Notes: a model not told the origin generated them from the letters alone. A DNA stretch of 64,000 bases from Modestobacter muralis (GCF_010682105.1 NZ_JAAGWH010000005.1:29942-93941), one strand, 5' to 3'; shown: positions 42,339 to 56,617, counted from the first letter of the stretch. Program-made: numbers and translations.

Positions 42339-44096
42339 TCAGCGGCGGGTGGACAGCACCGCGGCGCTCTCCGCCGGGAGGGTCACCACACCGCCGTCGA
42401 GGGTGGGCATCTCGCCGCTGGCGAACAGCACCTCGTCGGCGTCGACGTCCAGGTCGATCTCGCGCGACTGGTCGGACAGGTTGGCCACCACCCGCAGCGA
42501 GCCGCGGCGGACCACCAGCCAGCGGTCGGCGTCGTCCCAGCTGACCGCCACGGCGGACAGGTCGGGGTCGACCAGGTCCGGGTGCGCCCGGCGCAGCGCG
42601 ATCAGCGCCTTGTGCACCGCGAGGACGTGCGCGTGCGGCTCCTCGGTGAGCTCGGCCCAGTCCAGCTTGGAGCGGGTGAAGGTCTCCGGGTCCTGCGGGT
42701 CGGGCACCACCTCGGCGTCCCAGCCGTGCTCGGCGAACTCGCCGATCCGCCCCTCGGCAGTGGCCTTGCCCAGCTCGGGCTCGGGGTGGCTGGTGAAGAA
42801 CTGCCACGGCGTCGAGGCGCCCCACTCCTCGCCCATGAACAGCATCGGGGTGAACGGGCTGGTGAGCACCAGTGTCGCGCCGACACCGAGCATGCCGGGG
42901 GAGACCGAGGCGGAGATCCGGTCGCCGACCGCGCGGTTGCCGATCTGGTCGTGGTCCTGCAGGTAGCCGAGGAACTTCCAGCCGGGCAGGGCCTTGGTGT
43001 CGACCGGGCGGCCGTGGTGCCGGCGGCGGAAGCTGGACCAGTCACCGGCGTGGAAGAAGGCCCCGGTGAGCACCTTCGCCAGCCCGCCCAGGCCGCCGGC
43101 GGCGAAGTCGGCGTAGTAGCCCTGGGCCTCGCCGGTCAGCTGGGTGTGCAGCGAGTGGTGGAAGTCGTCGCTCCACTGCGCGTCCAGGCCCTTGCCGCCG
43201 GCCATCCGCGGGGTGACCATGCCCGGGTCGTTCAGGTCGCTCTCGGCGATCAGCGTGAGCGGGCGACCCTCGGCGACGGAGAGCTTCTCGACCTCCATTG
43301 CCATCTCCTCGAGCACGTGGGTGGCCCGCTCGTCGACCAGCGCGTGGACGGCGTCGAGCCGCAGCCCGTCGACGTGCATGTCCCGCAGCCACATCAGCGC
43401 GTTGTCGATGATGTAGCGGCGCACCTCGTCGGAGTCGGGGCCGGCCAGGTTGATCGCGTTGCCCCAGCTGTTCGCCCCGCCCTCGGCGAAGATCGGGAAG
43501 AACTCCGGCAGGTAGTTGCCCGAGGGCCCGAGGTGGTTGTAGACGACGTCCTGGATGACCCCGATGCCGCGCTGGTGGCACGCGTCGACGAGGCGCTGGT
43601 AGCCGGCTGGGCCGCCGTAGCTCTCCTGCACGGCGTACCAGGCGACGCCGTCGTAACCCCAGTTGTGCGTGCCGTTGAAGCCGTTGACCGGGAGCAGTTC
43701 GACGAAGTCGACGCCGAGGTCGACGAGGTGGTCGAGGTTGCGGATCACCGCATCGAAGGTGCCCTCGCGGGTGAACGTGCCCACGTGCAGCTCGTAGACC
43801 ACGCCGCCGGCGAGCGGGCGCCCGGTCCAGGCGCGGTCGCCCCAGCTGTAGGAGGAGGGATCGTACCGGCGGGAGAGGCCGTGCACGCCGTCGGGCTGGC
43901 GGCGGGACCGCGGGTCCGGGCGCGCCGGCTCGGTGTCGTCGAGCAGGAAGCCGTAGTCCGACTCGGACTCGGCGGGCGCGGTCACCCGCCACCAGCCGGC
44001 GTCGTCCCGCTGCATGTCGTGCACCTGCCCGTCGAGCGAGAGGCGCACCCGCTCGGGGAGCGGAGCCCAGACGGAGAACTCGACGGGCTGGGGCAT
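42339..44096 (-). CDS. treZ: Malto-oligosyltrehalose trehalohydrolase
   Basis: This 585-residue GH13 enzyme releases trehalose from maltooligosyltrehalose, the last step of the TreX/TreY/TreZ route from glycogen. An N-terminal beta domain (EFSVWAPLPERVRLSLDG) is followed by the catalytic barrel. The usual regions are seen: VIQDVVYNHLGP, GLRLDAVHAL with the nucleophile Asp, LIAESDLNDP with the acid/base Glu, and LQDHDQIGNRA. The length is normal. The ATG at 44096 is preceded by GGAGGTC. It is separated from treY by the rpf-like gene and a strong terminator and so must have its own promoter. Confidence 0.94.
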   Translation of the reverse strand: MPQPVEFSVWAPLPERVRLSLDGQVHDMQRDDAGWWRVTAPAESESDYGFLLDDTEPARPDPRSRRQPDGVHGLSRRYDPSSYSWGDRAWTGRPLAGGVVYELHVGTFTREGTFDAVIRNLDHLVDLGVDFVELLPVNGFNGTHNWGYDGVAWYAVQESYGGPAGYQRLVDACHQRGIGVIQDVVYNHLGPSGNYLPEFFPIFAEGGANSWGNAINLAGPDSDEVRRYIIDNALMWLRDMHVDGLRLDAVHALVDERATHVLEEMAMEVEKLSVAEGRPLTLIAESDLNDPGMVTPRMAGGKGLDAQWSDDFHHSLHTQLTGEAQGYYADFAAGGLGGLAKVLTGAFFHAGDWSSFRRRHHGRPVDTKALPGWKFLGYLQDHDQIGNRAVGDRISASVSPGMLGVGATLVLTSPFTPMLFMGEEWGASTPWQFFTSHPEPELGKATAEGRIGEFAEHGWDAEVVPDPQDPETFTRSKLDWAELTEEPHAHVLAVHKALIALRRAHPDLVDPDLSAVAVSWDDADRWLVVRRGSLRVVANLSDQSREIDLDVDADEVLFASGEMPTLDGGVVTLPAESAAVLSTRR

Positions 44097-44211
44097 GGGA
44101 GACCTCCGGAGCGGTGGTGCGGGGGATGACGGTGCCGGTCGCGGCAGAGCGGGTCGATCATGCCCGCCCTGCCGGGTTCGAACCGTCACGCCCGTCACCC
44201 GGTGCCGGACG

Positions 44212-44255
44212 ACGAACGGCCGGGCACCCCCACGCTGGGGTGCCCGGCCGTTCGT
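44212..44255 (-). terminator. Strong terminator after the Rpf-LysM gene
   Basis: A perfect 19-bp stem (44212-44230 with 44237-44255) with a CACGCT loop lies 36 bases after the rpf-like stop and upstream of treZ. Confidence 0.9.
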
Positions 44256-44290
44256 GCCGTGCGGTGCCGGGGCAGGCCCCGGCGGGTGGG

Positions 44291-45160
<870 letters not shown>

Positions 45161-45461
45161 GCTGAGCGGTCCGGTGCCGCGCTCGGCCAGGAAGGCCCGA
45201 ACGCGAGGACGACGGTAGGTGGACAACTGCCAACTGGCGAGCGGCGTGTCGGGGATCGACGGCGCGTCGCGGCGAGAATGTGGCGACATGCGCAGTCTTC
45301 GACGCGCAGTGAGACCATTTCGTTACTCAGAGTTGATAGATCGACAGGTCGACATCCGAGCGGAGCAGGGGTCGACAGTCGGCCGGACACCACGGGTCGC
45401 GGGTGTGCCCTCGATCACCCACGACCGATGGGGGCCCGCCCGGGAGAGGCCCGGAACACGC
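45161..45461. other. Promoter region of the Rpf-LysM gene
   Basis: About 300 bases lie between the riboswitch and the treY terminator. A locally AT-rich patch at about 45310-45350 (containing GAGTAACGAAATGG on the minus strand) is the best promoter candidate, and its GTAACG resembles half of an MtrA-type site. I see no gene. Confidence 0.4.
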
Positions 45462-45496
45462 ACCGGCCCCCTCGACACCGCGTCGAGGAGGCCGGT
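45462..45496 (-). terminator. Terminator after treY
   Basis: Arms 45462-45476 and 45482-45496 form a 14-bp stem with one C-A mismatch and an ACCGC loop, 71 bases beyond the treY stop. A second GC-rich palindrome (45521-45547) lies closer to the stop and may contribute. Confidence 0.65.
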
Positions 45497-45566
45497 CACG
45501 CACTGTGGTCCCCTCGCAGGGGCCCGCCGCGAGCTCGCGAGTGGCGGGGGGCGAGGGGGGCCTTCC

Positions 45567-47890
45567 TCAGTCGCGGACGAGCAGCGCCACGGGCAGTGTC
45601 GACAGCAGCCCGGCCAGCGGGACACCCGAGGCGTCCGACACGACCCGGGCGCCGGTGAGCAGGTCCCGCCACGCGCCCGTGGACAGCGGGAGCGCGGTGT
45701 CGCCCCAGCTGCTCTCCGCCAGCCCGGCCGGGAGCCGGGTCGCCACGGTCACGACGCCGCCGCGGTCGAAGGCCACGACGTGGTCGGCCGCCGCCCCGGT
45801 GGCGGTCAGCGCGGTGTACCCGGCGAAGGCCTCCGGGTGGTCGCGGCGGTGCCGCAGCGTCCGGGATACGACCAGCAGCTTGGCCGCGCCGGTCTCGTCG
45901 ACCTCGGGGACCCAACCGCCGTCGAGCCGCGTGAGCAGCTCACGGCGCAGGTCGTAGTCGACCGGACGGCGGTTGTCCGGGTCGACCAGCGAGAAGTCCC
46001 ACAGCTCGGTGCCCTGGTAGACGTCGGGCACCCCGGCGATGGTCAGCTGGAGCAGCTTCTGCGACAGCGAGTTGCTGTACCCCAGCGGCGCGATCCGCTG
46101 CACGAACGCGGTGATCTCCGCGTGGGTGGTGGCGTCGTCGAAGGCGGCGTCGACCAGCGCGTGCAACTGGTCCTCGAACTCCTGCACCGGGTTGGTCCAG
46201 GTGGTCGAGGTGCCCGCCTCACGCGCGGCCTTCTCCACGTAGGCGTGCGCCCGCTCCTTCGACAGCGGCCAGGCGCCCACGAGGTTCTGCCACACCAGGT
46301 GCGCCAGCGAGGCGTCGGGCAGCGGGTGCCGGGCGACGAGCCCGCGCACCAGCTGCGCCCACTCCTCGGGCAGCTCGGCCAGCACCGCCAGCCGGCTGCG
46401 CACGTCCTCGCTGCGCTTGGTGTCGTGGGTCGACAGCGTGGTCATCGACGCCGGACGGCGCTCCGCGCGGCGCTGCTGCGCCTCGTGGAAGTCGGCCACG
46501 GTCGTCCCGAACTCCGCCGGGTCGCCGCCGACCTCGTTGAGGGCGACGAAGCGCGACCACCGGTAGTAGGCGCTGTCCTCGACGCCCTTGGCCATGACCG
46601 GCCCCGAGGTCTGCTCGAAGCGGGTGGCGAGCTCGGTGCCGGCGCTGCCCAGCAGCGGGTGCAGGGCGTCGACGGCGGCGGCCAGCTCCGGCCGCCGCGC
46701 CTTGACGGCGGCGACCGTCTCGTCCAGGTGCGCGCGGCCGTCGGGCAGGTAGCTGCGGTAGACCGGGAAGCTGGCCAGCAGCTCGGCCAGGCCCTCGGTG
46801 ACCTGGTCGGCCTGCACGCCCGGCAGGTCGCCGACGATGCGCTGCAACCGGGCGACCTCCGAGCCGAGCATCCCGTCGGTGACCTCTCGCTTGCACATGC
46901 GCACGAGCTCGGCGTAGTCGACCGGGTGCCCGGCCAGCTCGGTGTCCAGCGCGGTGAACGCCGCCTCGCCGGCCGGGTCGACGAGCACCTCGTCGACCTC
47001 GGACAGCGCGTCGTAACCGGTGGTGCCGGCGGTCTTCCAGGAGTCGGGCAGCTCCTCACCGGGCTCGAGGATCTTCTCCACGACGGTCCACCGGTCGCCG
47101 GTGGCCTCCGCGAGCCGGTCCAGGTAGCCCTTCGGGTCGGCGAGACCGTCGGGGTGGTCGATGCGCAGCGCGTCGACCGAGCCGTTGTCCACCAGCTCGA
47201 CGATCAGCGCGTGGGTGGCCCGGAAGACCTCCGGGTCCTCCACGCGCAGCCCGGCGAGGGTGTTGATGGCGAAGAACCGGCGGTAGTTGAGCTGGTCGTC
47301 GGCGCGGCGCCAGTCGACGAGCTCGTAGTGCTGCCGGTCGTGCACCTCCTGAGGGGTGCCCTCGCCGGTGCCGGGCGCGATCGGGAAGCGGTTGTCGTAG
47401 TACCGCAGCTCGCCGTCGACGACCTCCAGCTCCGACACGTCGTCGGCGCTGCCCAGGGTCGGGATGCGGATCTTCCCGCCGCCGAAGTCCCAGTCGATGT
47501 CGAACGCGTCGGCGTGCGCGCTGTCCCGGCCGTGCTGGAGCACGTCCCACCACCAGCCGGACTCGGCCGCGTCGGCCACGCCCATGTGGTTGGGGACGAG
47601 GTCGAGCACCAGGCCGAGGCCGTGCTCGTGCAGCTCGGCCACGAACCGGTCGAAGCCGGCCCGCCCGCCGCGCGGCTCGTCGATGTGCGCGTGGTCGGTG
47701 GTGTCGTACCCGTGCGTGCTCCCCTCCGCCGAACGCAGCAGCGGCGAGGAGTACGCGTGGGTGACGCCCAGGTCGGCCAGGTAGCCGGCCGCCGCCGCGG
47801 CGTCGTCGAGGGTGAAGTCGGCGGTCACCTGCAGCCGGTAGGTGCCCGCGGGCACCGAGCGCCGCCGGTTCGCGTCGGTGGCCGGCCGGG

Positions 47891-47894
<4 letters not shown>
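45567..47894 (-). CDS. treY: Maltooligosyl trehalose synthase
   Basis: This 775-residue GH13 enzyme rearranges the reducing end of maltodextrins to an alpha,alpha-1,1 bond, making maltooligosyltrehalose for TreZ. The N-terminus VPAGTYRLQVTADFTLDDAA, LVLDLVPNHMGV, DALRIDHPDGLADP with the nucleophile Asp, EKILEPGEELP with the acid/base Glu, and TLSTHDTKRSEDVRSRL are all family features. The length is typical. The GTG start overlaps the glgX stop (GTGA), so treX and treY are coupled. Confidence 0.95.
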
Positions 47895-49999
<2,105 letters not shown>

Positions 50000-50243
50000 G
50001 GGCTGTGTCTTCCTCCTGCGCTGGGTGGGCCCCGTGGTCTCGGGGCCGGGGACCGCTCGGACGCGGTCCTGTGGGGGTCGGCCACCGCATGCCCGCCTCG
50101 CAGCGTCCGCACACCTCGCGTGAGCAAGGACATGTGCGACGCCAGAGGCCGGCCGGCGGGGCTCGTGGGGGAGTCTGCCGGGCACGCCCGTCGGGACGGG
50201 TGGCGCCGTCCGCCGTCCACCGGGGGATCACCTCCCGGACACG

Positions 50244-50280
50244 ACGACGCCCTCCGTGACCCGGTCACGGAGGGCGTCGT
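50244..50280. terminator. Orphan terminator-like hairpin in the glgX-uvrB gap
   Basis: Arms 50244-50259 and 50265-50280 form a perfect 16-bp stem around CCCGG. Both neighbouring genes are transcribed away from it, so it may end a small RNA or act on read-through antisense transcripts. Confidence 0.6.
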
Positions 50281-50498
50281 ACGCAGTGCTCGAGGCGCGT
50301 CGGGCCACTGACCTCGCCCGGGGTCCGGGTGGCGCTGGTGGGCACCGTCGCGTGCGTGCTGCGGTGAGCACGGTAGGCCGCCGGGTGGCAGGTGATCAAG
50401 TCGGGTCGGCTGTGTCGCGCCACGTCGGCACACCATCCGTCCCAGGCGCAGCAGGAGTGCGCGCACGCGACGCGGGCCGTTCTGTCGCAGGGTCGTCG

Positions 50499-50504
50499 TA
50501 CCGT
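50499..50504 (+). promoter_or_regulatory. -10-like hexamer of a leaderless uvrB transcript
   Basis: TACCGT is followed by seven bases and the GTG start at 50512; no Shine-Dalgarno sequence is present. I find no convincing LexA box in the gap. Confidence 0.45.
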
Positions 50505-50511
50505 CGTCCGC

Positions 50512-52629
<2,118 letters not shown>

Positions 52630-52650
52630 CCAGGGCTGCGCAGCCGTCGA

Positions 52651-52702
52651 CGTGGACCCCGGTGGCCAGGACCGCTCCGGTTCCGGGCCACCGGGATCCA
52701 CG
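52651..52702 (+). terminator. Terminator after uvrB
   Basis: A 17-bp stem with one mismatch (52651-52667 with 52686-52702) and an 18-base loop lies 22 bases after the uvrB stop. Confidence 0.75.
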
Positions 52703-52728
52703 TGTCGAGGGGCCGACATGATCGCCAC

Positions 52729-53045
52729 ATGGTCGTGAGCTCGGGCTGGTTCGGGGTGCGCTGCGTGTTCGAGCACGAGAGCGACGACGCGGGCCACTCG
52801 TACGAGGAGCGGGTCACCCTGTGGCGGGCCGGCTCGTCCGACGAGGCGATCGCGCTCGCCGAGATCGAGGCGACCGAGTACGCCGGAGACGTCGGCCGGA
52901 CGCGCTACCTGGGGCTCGCGCAGGCGTACGTCCTCGCCGACGAGCCTGGCCAGGGTGCCGAGGTGTTCTCGCTCATCCGGGACAGTGAGCTCACGCCGGA
53001 CGCGTACCTGGAAGCTCTGAGACCGGCACTGAGTACACGCAGTGA
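52729..53045 (+). CDS. DUF4288-like small protein with an apparent C-terminal frameshift
   Basis: This is a protein of about 105 residues of unknown function. The sequence (GWFGVRCVFEHES, YEERVTLWRAGSSDEAIALA, then YVLADEPGQGAEVFSLIRDS) resembles the DUF4288 family. In the frame of the start codon it fails to stop and runs on, as an arginine-rich stretch, through the riboswitch into terC. A -1 shift near 53016-53020 instead gives YLEAL-ETGTEYTQ and a stop at 53043-53045, the natural length. I annotate that restored end. The ATG at 52729 has CATGAT six bases upstream, so it may be leaderless. Confidence 0.6.
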
Positions 53046-53203
53046 GCGGGAGCGCCCGGTCCGATCACCCGTGCGAGGTCCTGGGCCCCGACCGTCGACC
53101 GTCGTCCAGGTTCCTCGCGCTGTCGGGAACTCGCTGGGGGCCTCGTCCGTTCCAGACTGTGAACCGGCCTGGTGCAGCGTCCATGACGCACGCCCTGGCC
53201 GTT

Positions 53204-53304
53204 CGTGGAGGGGAGTATCCCTGCGCGGCAACGTCGTCAACACGAGGTCCGATGACCTCCGGCGCTGCCGGTCGACCGATGAGGGTCGGCGGGAGAGACC
53301 TCCG
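53204..53304 (+). promoter_or_regulatory. yybP-ykoY Mn2+ riboswitch ahead of terC
   Basis: The landmarks appear in order: GGGGAGTA (53210-53217), ACGTCGTCAACACGAGG, and GGGAGAGACCTCC near 53291-53303. The GGAGG at 53206-53210 pairs with CCTCC at 53299-53303 as P1. The family senses Mn2+ and commonly precedes TerC/Alx and MntP exporters. The downstream overlap with a start-site hairpin suggests translational control. Confidence 0.87.
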
Positions 53305-53333
53305 GTACTGACACGCGCTTGTCTACCGGAGGT
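53298..53333 (+). promoter_or_regulatory. Ribosome-site-sequestering hairpin of the terC leader
   Basis: ACCTCCGGTA (53298-53307) pairs perfectly with TACCGGAGGT (53324-53333). The right arm contains the GGAGG ribosome site of terC, and the left arm is the 3' strand of riboswitch helix P1. The two pairings exclude each other. Confidence 0.8.
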
Positions 53334-53341
53334 ATCACCAC

Positions 53342-54487
53342 ATGGACGTCCCCACATGGGTCTGGGCGGCCACCGTCGCCGGCATCGTCGGGATGCTGCT
53401 GTTCGACTTCGTCGGTCACGTGCGCACGCCGCACGCCCCGACACTGCGGGAGTCGGCCACCTGGTCGGCGGTCTACGTCGGCATCGCCGTGCTGTTCGGA
53501 CTCGGCGTCCTGGTCTTTGCGGGCGGGCAGTACGGCGGTGAGTACTTCGCCGGCTACATCACCGAGAAGAGCCTCTCGGTCGACAACCTCTTCGTCTTCG
53601 TGCTGATCATGGCCAGCTTCGGCGTGCCGCGGATCGCGCAGCAGAAGGTGCTGCTGTTCGGCATCACCTTCGCGCTGGTCCTGCGCACGATCTTCATCCT
53701 GGTCGGCGCCGCGGCGATCGAGAACTTCAGCTGGGTCTTCTACCTCTTCGGCGCGATCCTCATCTACACCGCCTGGGTCCAGGCCCGCAGCGGTGGCCAC
53801 TCCGAGGAGGAGGAGGAGTTCAAGGAGAACGCCGTCATCCGGCTGGTCCGCAAGCTGGTGCCCACGACCGAGGAGCACCACGAGGACCGCATGACGGTCA
53901 CGCTGCAGGGCAAGCGGTACATCACCCCGCTGGCCATCGCGCTGATCGCCATCGGCACCGCTGACGTCATCTTCGCCGTCGACTCGATCCCGGCCATCTT
54001 CGGCCTGACCCAGGAGACCTACCTGGTCTTCGCGGCCAACGCGTTCTCCCTGCTGGGCCTGCGGCAGCTGTTCTTCCTCATCGACGGGCTGCTCGACCGA
54101 CTGGTCTACCTGGCCTACGGGCTGGCCGTGATCCTGGGCTTCATCGGCGCCAAGCTGGTCATCCACGCGCTGCACACCAACGAGCTGTCCTGGATCAACG
54201 GTGGTGAGCACATCACCGTCATCCCGGAGATCCCGACCTGGCTGTCGCTGGCGGTCATCCTGGTGACCCTGCTCGTCACGACCGTGACCAGCCTGCGGCA
54301 CGACAAGAAGACGCGCGCCGCCCGGGCTGCGCGCGACGCCGCCATCCAGGGTCCGTCCGCGAAGACCGCCGCCCCGCGGCACGCCGCGCCGGACACCAGG
54401 ACCGGGACGGCGACGGACGTGGCCGGGGCAGGCGCCGGGCACCCGGTCGACTCGGGCCGGCCGACCACCCCCGCCGGGCTCGACTGA
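53342..54487 (+). CDS. TerC/Alx-family membrane protein (probable Mn2+ exporter), copy 1
   Basis: This 381-residue integral membrane protein has about nine hydrophobic segments and the conserved ITEKSLSVDNLFVFVLIM and DVIFAVDSIPAIFGLT, whose acidic residues are thought to bind metal. A charged cytoplasmic loop (about 150-185) with a run of five glutamates and a long alanine/threonine-rich tail are present. TerC/Alx proteins are linked to Mn2+ efflux and metallation of exported proteins; the Mn2+ riboswitch in front supports this. It is followed by a terminator and a paralogue. Confidence 0.92.
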   Translation: MDVPTWVWAATVAGIVGMLLFDFVGHVRTPHAPTLRESATWSAVYVGIAVLFGLGVLVFAGGQYGGEYFAGYITEKSLSVDNLFVFVLIMASFGVPRIAQQKVLLFGITFALVLRTIFILVGAAAIENFSWVFYLFGAILIYTAWVQARSGGHSEEEEEFKENAVIRLVRKLVPTTEEHHEDRMTVTLQGKRYITPLAIALIAIGTADVIFAVDSIPAIFGLTQETYLVFAANAFSLLGLRQLFFLIDGLLDRLVYLAYGLAVILGFIGAKLVIHALHTNELSWINGGEHITVIPEIPTWLSLAVILVTLLVTTVTSLRHDKKTRAARAARDAAIQGPSAKTAAPRHAAPDTRTGTATDVAGAGAGHPVDSGRPTTPAGLD

Positions 54488-54522
54488 CCACACCGCACCA
54501 CCGCACCACCGCACGAGCACCG

Positions 54523-54556
54523 CGGGCCGGGGACGACCGACGTCGTCCCCGGCCCG
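54523..54556 (+). terminator. Terminator between the two terC genes
   Basis: A perfect 15-bp stem (54523-54537 with 54542-54556) with a CGAC loop begins 36 bases after the first terC stop. The two genes are therefore separate transcripts. Confidence 0.88.
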
Positions 54557-54637
54557 TCGTGCGTCCGGCCGGCGGCGGTCCCTGGGCGCGACTCGTTGGC
54601 CCGTGCACCCGGGCTCGAGCACGTAGAGTCGCCTCCC

Positions 54638-55729
54638 GTGGAGCTCCCCGTCTGGTTCGAGGTCGCGACGTTCGTAGGGCTGACCGTCCTGCTGCTCGCC
54701 GACCTCGCCCTCGTCGTCCGTCGCCCGCACGAGCCGTCGCCGAAGGAGGCGACCCTCTGGGTCGTGTTCTACGTCACGCTGGCGCTGCTGTTCGGCCTGG
54801 TCGTGCTGGCCGTCACGAACGGCACGTTCGCGACCGAGTTCTATGCGGGATGGCTCACCGAGTACTCGTTGTCGGTCGACAACCTGTTCGTCTTCGTGAT
54901 CATCATGGCCCGCTTCCAGGTGCCCCGGAAGCTGCAGCAAGAGGTCCTGATGGTCGGGATCATCATCGCGCTGGTGCTCCGCGGGATCTTCATCCTGCTC
55001 GGTGCCGCGGTGATCGAGCGCTTCATCTGGGTGTTCTTCCTCTTCGGCGCCTTCCTCGTCTACACCGCGATCAACCTGGTCCGGCACCGCGATGAGGACG
55101 AGGACTACGAGGAGAACGGCTTCATCCGGCGCGTCCGCAAGGTGCTGCCGATGACCTCGGGCTTCCGCGAGAACAAGATCCGGGTCACCGAGAACGGCAA
55201 GAAGCTCTGGACGCCGATGATCGTGGTCTTCCTGGCGCTGGGCACCACCGACCTGCTGTTCGCCCTGGACAGCATCCCGGCGATCTTCGGCCTGACCCGC
55301 GAGCCGTTCATCGTCTTCACCGCGAACATCTTCGCGCTGATGGGCCTGCGCCAGCTGTACTTCTTGCTCGGTGGCCTGCTCAAGCGGCTGGTCTACCTGT
55401 CGCTGGGGCTGGCGGTCATCCTCGCGTTCATCGGCGTCAAGCTGATCCTCGAGGCCCTGCACGAGAACCAGTACCCCTTCATGGGCGAGCGCGAGGCGCT
55501 GGACAGCGTGCCGACGATCCCCACCTGGCTCTCCCTGACGGTCATCCTCGGTGTCCTGGTGGTCGCCACGGTCGCCAGCCTGCTCAAGACCCGCGGCCAG
55601 GTCGACGAGTCCGACGAGACCCCGGCCGGCGCCCCGGAGGTCGACACCGACGGCACCGGCCGCACCGCGCCGGCCGCCGGCCAGGTGCACGGCTCGCCGA
55701 GCGAGCCGCGCGGTGATCACCGAGACTGA
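54638..55729 (+). CDS. TerC/Alx-family membrane protein, copy 2
   Basis: This 363-residue paralogue of the preceding gene has the same order of segments, with WLTEYSLSVDNLFVFVIIM and DLLFALDSIPAIFGLT. It lacks the Mn2+ riboswitch. It starts with GTG at 54638, eight bases after a TAGAGT hexamer that could be the -10 of a near-leaderless promoter. The different control suggests a constitutive partner to a metal-induced copy, or different substrates. The acidic loop after the middle TM segments (DEDEDYEEN) is also kept. A tandem duplication is likely. Confidence 0.92.
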   Translation: MELPVWFEVATFVGLTVLLLADLALVVRRPHEPSPKEATLWVVFYVTLALLFGLVVLAVTNGTFATEFYAGWLTEYSLSVDNLFVFVIIMARFQVPRKLQQEVLMVGIIIALVLRGIFILLGAAVIERFIWVFFLFGAFLVYTAINLVRHRDEDEDYEENGFIRRVRKVLPMTSGFRENKIRVTENGKKLWTPMIVVFLALGTTDLLFALDSIPAIFGLTREPFIVFTANIFALMGLRQLYFLLGGLLKRLVYLSLGLAVILAFIGVKLILEALHENQYPFMGEREALDSVPTIPTWLSLTVILGVLVVATVASLLKTRGQVDESDETPAGAPEVDTDGTGRTAPAAGQVHGSPSEPRGDHRD

Positions 55730-55786
55730 CGCGGCCCGCTGAGCAGTGGCGGCGTCGTCGTCACTGGAAGTGAGCACAACCGCGTC

Positions 55787-56560
55787 ATGGCCGGCCTCTA
55801 CGGCAGCAGCACCACACAGAACATCCCCCGGGTCGCGCTCGCCGAGCTCGTCGGGACCTACTTCCTCGTCTTCGCCGGCACGTCGGTGGCCGTGTCCGCC
55901 TCCCTGGGGCGGCCGATCGCCGGCGGGCCGGCGGACTCGCTGGCCGTCGCGCTGACCTTCGGCCTGGCCCTGGTCGCCCTGGTCAACGCCCTGGGGCACG
56001 TCTCCGGCGCCCACTTCAACCCGGCCGTCACCCTCGGGCTGGCGATCACCAGCAAGTTCCCCTGGACGTACGTGCCGGCGTACCTGGTGGCCCAGGTGGT
56101 CGGTGCCGTGCTCGCCAGCCTCACCGTGTGGGCGACCTTCGGCGACGCCGCCCGGGACGAGGTCGATCTGGCGGCCACCCTGCCGGCGGCCGACACAAGT
56201 CACGTCACCGTCCTGGCCATCGAGACGATCGTCACGTTCTTCCTCGTGCTGACCATCGTCTCGGTCGCCACCGACCCGCGGGTGCAGCAGTCGGTGGCAG
56301 GCCTGTCGGTCGGCTTCACCCTGGCCGTGTGCGTCCTCATCGCCGGCCCGCTGTCCGGTGGTGCGGTCAACCCGGCCCGCGCCCTGGGCCCGATGATCGT
56401 CTCCGGCCAGTTCGACGGCGTCTGGGCCTACCTGCTCGGGCCGCTGCTCGGCGGGATCGCCGCAGCAGTCTTCTACGCGAAGTTCCTGGCCAAGGGCGAG
56501 GAGCCCAGCCAGGCGGAGGCCGAGGAGGGCAGTGGCACCGGGGTCATGAGCGGGGACTGA
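55787..56560 (+). CDS. MIP-family channel (aquaporin)
   Basis: This 257-residue channel has six TM segments and the two half-helices with NPA boxes (HFNPAVTLG and AVNPARALGP). The spacing and the absence of the long glycerol-facilitator loops suggest a water-type aquaporin (AqpZ-like), though neutral solutes are possible. The C-terminal tail is acidic. It is convergent with the amidohydrolase gene and shares a terminator with it. Placed beside metal-handling TerC genes, it has no clear functional tie. Confidence 0.92.
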   Translation: MAGLYGSSTTQNIPRVALAELVGTYFLVFAGTSVAVSASLGRPIAGGPADSLAVALTFGLALVALVNALGHVSGAHFNPAVTLGLAITSKFPWTYVPAYLVAQVVGAVLASLTVWATFGDAARDEVDLAATLPAADTSHVTVLAIETIVTFFLVLTIVSVATDPRVQQSVAGLSVGFTLAVCVLIAGPLSGGAVNPARALGPMIVSGQFDGVWAYLLGPLLGGIAAAVFYAKFLAKGEEPSQAEAEEGSGTGVMSGD

Positions 56561-56568
56561 CCTGTGCC

Positions 56569-56617
56569 GGTGCGACCGTCAGCGCGGGGCGATGACCCCG
56601 CGCTCGACGGTCGCACC
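56569..56617. terminator. Bidirectional terminator between the aquaporin and amidohydrolase genes
   Basis: A stem of 12 plus 9 bp with a single bulged C (56569-56589 with 56596-56617) lies at the convergent ends and overlaps the last codons of the amidohydrolase. Confidence 0.8.

Larger units (their letters stand above)
50000..50511. other. Divergent intergenic region between glgX and uvrB
   Basis: This 512-base gap holds the divergent promoters. It also contains a strong hairpin at 50244-50280 that belongs to neither flanking gene. No conserved open frame, tRNA-like fold or known RNA family is evident to me on either strand. Confidence 0.5.

Noticed and set aside
44171..44190. A tRNA T-arm-like sequence (GGGTTCGAACC)
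   Set aside because: The surrounding bases do not form T, acceptor or anticodon stems on either strand; the match comes from the palindrome alone.
53046..53541. In-frame continuation of the DUF4288-like gene into terC
   Set aside because: It is arginine/proline-rich, crosses the riboswitch and overlaps terC by 200 bases; a frameshift explains it better.
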